From NCBI GenBank assembly GCA_024180945.1, contig JAKSGN010000005.1, forward strand, positions 3,224,001 through 3,288,000: 64,000 bases of DNA. Reading direction: 5' to 3'. The position numbers and the translations under genes are program-made. The notes below the pieces were generated by a model, which made no database searches, was not told the origin of the DNA, and was given only the letters and a program-made list of their open reading frames with translations. Every line of letters starts with the position of its first letter. Positions within the stretch are counted from its first letter, which is position 1. This stretch comes from Macrophomina tecta (taxonomy: Eukaryota > Ascomycota > Dothideomycetes > Botryosphaeriales > Botryosphaeriaceae). This document shows, one piece after another, positions 56,640 to 64,000 of this stretch.

Positions 56640-58938
56640 ATGTCATTCGTCGCAGAGTAAGGCCTCGTAACCTTCCCGTTTGCCTTCGTGTTGGGAGCTC
56701 TTGGTCTCTGACTCCGCGACTCACAGCCAGGTCCAGCGGATCGACAGCCAGCTCGACCGGCTGCCGCTGTCGGCCGGCCTGTCCGCCGCCGCAGCGGCTG
56801 CCACTGCGACAGGAACCGGCGCGCCAGACGACGGCAGCAGCATAGTGCACGCAAACCAGGCGCGCATCACGCACCTGCAGAACCTGATCAAATCGCTTTC
56901 GACCTCGGCCGGCTCGCAGAAGAAGGCGCTACTGTCGCGCGACCGCATCCGCAACGCGCTGCAGCAGGCCCGCATCGCCGACGACTGCTCCACGTGCCAG
57001 CAGCACTTCGTCGTGCACAGACAAGCTGGGGTTGCTGGGTTGGAAGAGGACGAGGAAGAGGAGGGCGGCAGGCGATACAGCGTGACGGATGCGGTCGACC
57101 CGAGCTACGAACACGAGCTCGAGTGGCTGCTGCTCAGCAAGGCGACGGCGCACACGTACGGCCTCGTGCTCAATGCCATCCTCGAGCAGACGCTGCCGCT
57201 CAGCGATGATATCTGGTACTGGGACGACGTGCTGGGGTCGGCGCGCCATGCTTCGGTCTACTCGGTCCAGACGAGCCCGCTGCGCCTGTATGCTTGGGGG
57301 AAGGGCGTATACCAGGATGTGCGCAGGCGCGGCGGTGACCTGGCGAGGGATGGCTGGGGCCAGTTTTACGGGCTCGTGCAGGAGGTCGTGAGGGAGCGCA
57401 GCATCGTGCAGATCCAGCGCAGGGTGCTGTCGCCGCTGGCGCTGGTCAGGAACGAGGCCAGGACGAAGCAGAGCGCGTTGAAGCGCATTCGCCTGATCAA
57501 TGCGAATGCGCTGGGTGTGCTGCTGGGTGAGGGTCTGAGCAACCAGAGCTCGCATGACGAGGGGTTCCGCACGCCGACGGCGCAGAGCGAGGATAGCAGA
57601 CATCGGTGGAAGAGCGCGGTCACGAGGTCAATCGCGTTGATGGACATTGTGCTGCAGGAGGTTACGGATCCGCATGTGCCGGTTGATGAGTTCGACGATG
57701 CGGTTGCGGCGAGGACGGATCAGGATCGCTACTACCAGATTCTGGAGGCGTCGGACTACAGCGCGTTGAGCCTGAACCCAGCATTGGTGGCTGAGAGGCT
57801 GTCGGCGATTCTGGATGTGCACCTCGGCAGCTACTCAAAGGAGTTCCGGGAGAGGACGAAGGAGCACGGAAGACCATCGGGTATCGTGAGGTATTGGCTG
57901 CCTGCTACTGTTCTACTGGTAAGACGAAACCCCCCCACATTGGAAAGGAGACGGGGGCTAATCAGGCTTAAGGTCTCGTCTACTACGATCTACCGGATTG
58001 TTATGGGCCATCGCAACGAAATCATCGCTTCGATACGCGACCTCGGCCGTACGACCATAGACTTCTTCAACAACTGGATAATAGAGCCCACAAAAAAGAT
58101 CATTGGTACGATTCGCCATGACGAGGATAGCGAGGTTTCCATTATGAGCAAGCGGAGTCTAGAGGGCGACAGGGCAAGCCTAGAGCGTATGGTCGTGGAC
58201 TTCGCGGTGCAAGTTCCGGAGAACGGGAGCCTGTCGGAGCCTCAGATTGCAGAGATCCGCCAAAGAGTCAAGGAGGGTGACCTGACACCGGTGCTCAAAG
58301 CGTACGAGAAGGACATGCAGAAGCCCATTGTGGGGGCCATCACGGGCAACTTGATCAGGGCACTGCTCATCCAGATCCAGAAGACAAAGGTGGATGTGGA
58401 GGTGGCTATGGCTGGCATTGACTCTATCCTGAAGAGCCAGGAGCTGCTGTTTGGGTGAGTACATGTGCGTCCTAGAATACGTGGAAGTCTGGCTGACACG
58501 AGCAGTTTCATTGGCCTGACGCCCGGCGTCATGGTGGTCTTCGCGATTACGAGATACCTCCAGGGCATGTTCGGCAGCCGCAAGGGCCTGCGGATGTCGC
58601 AGGTGTCTGGCCAGATCACGCGTGTTTTCAGGTAAGTGGGAGAGATCTAGACGTGCGAGAAGGATCTGTCTCGGAAGCTGACCGAGAGCGGCAGGAACAT
58701 CGACCGCATCCTCACTACAGCCCAGCCTACCAAGTACGGCGAGCTGTTCTACAAGGACCATGGCCTGCTCCTTTGTGAGGTGCACGTCCTGCGGCAGCTC
58801 GCGAGCAGGATCCTGCCGGGACGCGTTTTCCACGACTTTCTGGAGGAGATCGACGACCTGGTGGATATCCGGGCCGGTGTGGCGAAGCAGCGCAAGGTGG
58901 TGAAGCGCATGCGCTGGGCATATGCAAAGTGGCTGTGA
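56640..58938 (+). CDS. NCA2: NCA2-like mitochondrial protein (nuclear control of ATP synthase)
   Basis: Exons are 56640-56656, 56727-57918, 57973-58454, 58506-58631 and 58695-58938, giving 686 residues. NCA2 is a mitochondrial membrane protein first found in yeast as needed for balanced expression of mitochondrial ATP6/ATP8. Residues about 1-385 are helical with an Ala-rich N-terminal stretch. The NCA2 core follows, with a hydrophobic segment (WLPATVLL then SSTTIYRI, about 396-415), TTIDFFNNWIIEPTKKIIGTIRHDE, and a second hydrophobic segment GLTPGVMVVFAITRYLQGMFG (about 565-585). It ends in a WAYAKWL-type helix. Intron 2 (57919-57972) is 54 nt, in frame and stop-free, so its removal is inferred from the family sequence. 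Introns 1, 3 and 4 are forced by frame (GTAAGG, GTGAGT, GTAAGT donors). Confidence 0.9.
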
Positions 58939-59758
58939 GAGGAGCATGCCGTCGTCAGTGTGGCTGGTGCATGGACTGGACTGGACGGGACTGGACTTGG
59001 ACGCCGGAGCCGTCTGCGAGACGTAGGCTGGACCGGCTAGCATGTTCGCCATGGCTGCTTTTTGCGCTCCATGGCGGCTGGCATTCATCAGCGATAGCAT
59101 TCTTGCCGGACCATGTAGAAACAAGAGAAGTCTTCGAGATGAGCGATGGAGAAGGCGCGGAGCAAGCGCTGCCGCCGACCCATGGCGAGCGCGTGCAGGG
59201 AAGAGGCCTGAGGAGTGCGGCCCCAGGACCCTGTCCACGTATGATCTGCTGCGAGAGAGCATGCCAGGTGAAGGCGGCGAACTGCACGCGCCCGGCAGCC
59301 GTAGCGCGTCCCCGTTCCCGGGCGGGCGCGTCAGAGGCGATGCGCCCACGCATGAAGTCGCGGAGGCAAAGGGCAGATGCAGCGAGGCGGCGGGCTGGAG
59401 TGCGTGCAGCCGCACTTGGGCAAGCGTCTCAGCGGGCTTGGCGGGCGGTGTGTGGGATGCAGGTCCGGGTGGTGGTCCTTCCCCATGCCGCTGTCTGGCT
59501 GGGTAAAGCCACCCAGGAGTGAACAACCCGCCAGACCAGCCCGACTTGCTGACTTCTCCCCCGCCCACCACGCCTCCTCTGCCCACTGCCTCTGCGAGAG
59601 CTCCCTGAAGTTTGCTCCCTCGCGCCACCGCTCACCACTTCGGAAACAAAGCGCCCGAGCTCCCTCACCGACCACCGTCACGGCCACGACGCAGTCCGCC
59701 GCCTCCACGCTTCCTTTCCCACACACCCAAGCTCGCTGCTCCAGCTCTCGACGCAGCC
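58939..59758. other. Intergenic region, 0.8 kb
   Basis: The NCA2 3' flank and a C-rich promoter/leader of the Rab gene from about 59520. Long frames on both strands are GC-rich shadows. Confidence 0.5.
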
Positions 59759-60881
<1,123 letters not shown>

Positions 60882-63150
60882 ATATGAAGTCCTCTTTTGT
60901 TTTTCGTTCTGTGGCGACTCTTCCTTTTTTATTTTGCTCGTTAACTTTCCCACTTCTCTGCTCCTTTTATTTCCTTTTGCAAATGAACGAGATCACTCAG
61001 AGGAAGGGAAACACGTTGTTATGCGAGAACGTCTCTAGTCATTTGCGCGCGCGCAACGAAGAGTGGTGGCGGGAGGGATTGATGATGGAGGTAGGGGAAA
61101 ATCTTGGACAACGACAATTGAGCGGTGGGAAGGCGGCAATGGCCGGGAGGTGGTTTGTGCGGAGCGTGCGCGTATACGCGCACGAACTTGGGGGGAAGTA
61201 AGCTCGGAGGCTTATTTACGAGCAGGAGCGGAGAGATGTTGAGACAAAGAAGGGGTTAGGGGAAGTAGGGGAAAGGGAGAGGAGAGGGTTTGTGCGTGAA
61301 CCGGGGGGAAAGGATAGGCGGTGGAGGGTGGAGAGTGGAGTGGAGTAGTGGCAAAGAAGTTTTGTGTGTGGATAATTAACAAGACAACAACCACCACCTC
61401 ACGTCCGCATTGTTGCTTCGCGTCTGTGGGATTTGGGTTGAAGGTCGCTCCTACCCTCTTTTCCTTTCCTGTTTGGGGCGGATGCATGTGGCTCTTATCC
61501 TTAGACGGCGGGCGGTGGATAGCCGGTAATTTCGGGAAGACTTTAAATTGCTAAGTATACTTTATGTTCGGTATTGATGGGGAAGAACAAGAACAAGCGG
61601 GACGGTATGGACTTGTAGACGGAGGAACGAAATGCTTGAGGGTTGAGCGGGGATGAAAGTCATGGATGACGTTATGTAGCGTTTGCACTGTTTATTTCGT
61701 CTTTTCTTTGCCGAGACATCTGCTCGTTCGTCTTTTGGTGAGCTTTTGCGGTGGGGAATCATTTCTGCTGTCGCTGTTTGTCTGCCTCTATTTGTCTGCC
61801 TCTATTTGTCTACCTCTAATATGTGCTTCTCGTGAAGAGTTTTGCATATTCTGCACTCTCCATGTCTTACTATCATCGGATATTTTTATTGCATTAAAGT
61901 TCTCAGCGTGTCGAGTGTTCCATGGCAAGTACGAGGCTGATATTCAATGATGTTGCAGTTCCACGCAGAAGGACTCGCGCAGTCGTGGCAGCTGCCCGAA
62001 CATGGATCCAAATACTAAACTTCGGGTTGATGCCTTCATTTGGCACTCGTGCGTGCAAAGGCGTAACAGGGCCGAAAATTAGCATGAAGTGGTCCTTCCG
62101 TAACACTGCTATAATCAACCTATCACATTACTGGATTATGTCCGAAACCTCATTTCCAAAGATATCCCACTCCTTGCATCAACCGTTTGCTCCATATTTC
62201 TCTGCATTAGAGGATAGCTGTGTCGATTCGACGCCTTGGCGATCTATCTGGTACGTCTTCTGGTTGCTGTTTCACATCCTCTTCGCCCTCCTTTGGCGTT
62301 GTTGGGTGTGGGTTGCTGGGGCTGTTTTGGGGTGAAGAACACGCTCTCAGCATGCAGTCAACATTTCCATTTTCTAATTCGTGTGGTATTTCCCGATCAG
62401 CACGGCCATACCTCCAGTAACCTTTCAGCTTTCTCGGTAAGATTTGACGCAGCTGACTGACAGCTCCAGGTCACTTATGCGTCTTATGAGACCGTAGCCC
62501 CGTGAGCAGGCCTCCCGAGAGGGCCTTGACGAGATTCGATTGGTATTACGATCATCGTCAGATGCCGAGCGCTGGTGCAACTGCCTGCAAAATCAAGTGG
62601 TTCCCTGAATGTGACTCGAATTGGTACCCTTTTGGCTAGATTTAGCGACGCTGATACCTGTGAAGGCGAAGGGGCTTTTGATCATCGGCAACGCCGGCGC
62701 GTAGTGTTTCTGTCTTGTCTCATTGCCGCATGGCCCACGCGTGGACAGCACAGGCTGGAGTCTTCTTTCCCTCTGCTCAACGGTTGGCCTCCTCCCTCCA
62801 CGGCCATATTGTCTTCATGATGTCTAGCGATGGCCGGCCACTTCGGCTGCTCTCGCTTGGTATGTTTAGCTTAGTTTCATTGTGATCCAGCCCCAGAATC
62901 TCTGACGCTTCTATGAAGCAATAGATGGCGGTGGTGTCCGGGGGCTCTATGCTATTTATGTGCTGAAAGAGATTATGCTTCGAGCCAACAGGGCCTGTAA
63001 GCCAAAGGAAAAGCTTTAGCATGTTATAAATGACACAAACTGTTCCAAAGAATGGACGCGGGATGCTTGTATATCATGTGATTGCTAAGAGAGCCACTCT
63101 GCTGGAAGCCAAACCTTTCCGCTGACGCCTCATCTTATGGAACACACAGG
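60882..63150. other. Intergenic region, 2.3 kb
   Basis: The Rab gene 3' flank followed by sequence without a recognisable gene. TGTCTGCCTCTATT is directly repeated at 61781-61808. A branch-like GCTGAC (63120-63125) and an acceptor-like ACACAG (63145-63150) directly precede the NACHT-like sequence, so upstream exons of that gene may lie here, but I could not find them. Confidence 0.45.
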
Positions 63151-64000
63151 AACGCGATGCCTGAACCAGTCGGGGCGACATGTGAATGGGTCTTGCTCAA
63201 TGAGAAGCCCATTCCATACACACAATCCGCGGTTCCAACCATCCTCTGGGTCACGGCCAAGGCAGGATGCGGAAAGTCAGTACTGGCCAAATACTTGATT
63301 AAGAAGCTACGCGCGGATAACGCGGCAATGAGCGTTCTGTGCCTGTTGTTCCAAGACAACAAACACAATGGCAAGAACCTACTGTGCGCCATACTGGACC
63401 AGCTCCTGAAGCTCCCTGGCCCCACTTTTACGAACACACCTATTTCGTCGTTTCTCGAGGTTTCACTGGAGCAACTGGAGCAGAAGGGTTCCAATGTCCC
63501 AAGGAAGCACGTTATCTTGTGGGAAATCATCTCTCGAGCGACCTCCGACATGAGGCCAGAGCCCTCAAAAGTTCTATGTGTCATTGACGGGCTCGATGTC
63601 CTGCGACCCGTCGCGGTTTATTTATCGAGTGGACTAAAGCTGCGTCTTCATTCTTTGGTAAAGCTTACGAAGAACGGTATCCGGCAAGCCCTTTTATCAC
63701 GAGCGGCCCAGAGCCAAGATGTCGAAGGTGGATTCTCCATTGCCTCACGGGTCTGCCTTGGCCTCGAGAACGCTATGGGCCACATGGCCCGCCAAGTTGG
63801 AGATAGTTGTTCGCGCAAGAGTCAAGGAACTCGGCCAGAGATTTCCTGAGACTGCGAAAGGTGAGGCCCGACGGCATATCATCAAGAAAGCAGACGTGAC
63901 GTCTACCTGGATTAGGTTGATTTTCGACTCGGTCAACAAGGTCACCCGAAATGGATGCCGCCAAAACCTATCCGGGGAACCAATCCGAAAGAGCTTGGCC
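63151..64000 (+). pseudogene. Fungal NOD-like receptor fragment: NACHT domain, frameshifted, cut by window edge
   Basis: From 63151 the frame gives a typical fungal NLR entry (Pro-Glu-Pro...TCEWVL), Walker A ILWVTAKAGCGKSVLAKYL (about 63240-63300) and Walker B LCVIDGLDVL (about 63579-63610), then an LLSR sensor-like strand near 63695. Between about 63715 and 63765 the NACHT continuation changes to the next frame. It then stays open to the window end with an IVVRARVKELGQRF helix and an IKKADVTSTWIRLIF segment, as expected for the region after NACHT. No GT-AG intron of usable size bridges the change, so a frameshift is likely. The effector and repeat domains are not in the window. The frame in question has no ATG upstream within 100 bases. 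Confidence 0.6.

Noticed and set aside
62400..62470. 5S rRNA-like start (CACGGCCATACC)
   Set aside because: Only the first dozen bases resemble 5S rRNA; the internal control region and 3' strand are absent.

Overview
This window is nuclear DNA from a filamentous ascomycete (Pezizomycotina; a dothideomycete-like fungus is my best guess, by inference only). The evidence is many short introns (mostly 50-70 nt) with CTAAC/CTGAC branch sites, fungus-specific families (RSC7, a HeLo-domain protein, a fungal NACHT/NLR, a frizzled-like fungal GPCR), and intergenic spaces of 0.3-2.5 kb without operons. I modelled 17 genes, one of them cut by the left edge, plus two damaged gene remnants and one intronic snoRNA.

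Layout. 1-1270: 3' part of a mitochondrial PPR/CIA84-like gene. 2543-2907: a small acidic conserved fungal protein. 3488-4281: a decayed gene. 5.4-14.4 kb is a dense housekeeping block for making and using ribosomes: SSF1 (-) and RRP3 (+) share a 172-bp divergent promoter, followed by eIF3c (+), then SNF8/VPS22 (-) and RPL7 (+) diverging from a 276-bp spacer. RPL7 intron 2 carries a box C/D snoRNA. 14.4-24.1 kb has no gene I can defend; its right part is probably promoter and long leader of a CLG1-like cyclin gene (24114-25526, +). 28.1-33.7 kb holds a frizzled-like seven-TM receptor and RSC7/NPL6, both on the minus strand. 35.2-38.2 kb is the SCH9-type AGC kinase with a separate short first exon. 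40.2-41.7 kb is a MaoC hydratase ending in SKL. 43.2-45.3 kb encodes a HeLo domain fused to a degenerate kinase. 45.9-46.6 kb is profilin (-), followed by an E2 enzyme (49.1-49.7), a TBC RabGAP (51.5-54.3), NCA2 (56.6-58.9) and a Sec4/Rab8 GTPase (59.8-60.9), all on the plus strand. The right edge enters a frameshifted NACHT (NLR) gene.

Themes. Growth control links much of the content: SCH9 nutrient kinase, a possible nutrient/ligand receptor, ribosome assembly factors, RPL7 and eIF3c. A second group serves polarised secretion (Sec4/Rab8, TBC GAP, profilin). The HeLo-pseudokinase and the NLR remnant belong to the fungal cell-death/self-recognition repertoire.

The most unusual signals are (i) four GC-AG introns among about 30 modelled introns, all forced by conserved protein sequence; (ii) the snoRNA in RPL7 intron 2 with a 13-nt guide against the conserved LSU site around yeast G805; (iii) a four-helix-bundle-type HeLo domain joined to a kinase-like domain lacking catalytic residues; and (iv) a strong splice donor lying across the codons of a peroxisomal SKL signal. 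All exon boundaries were deduced by eye from reading frame, splice signals and protein family knowledge; no search was run.
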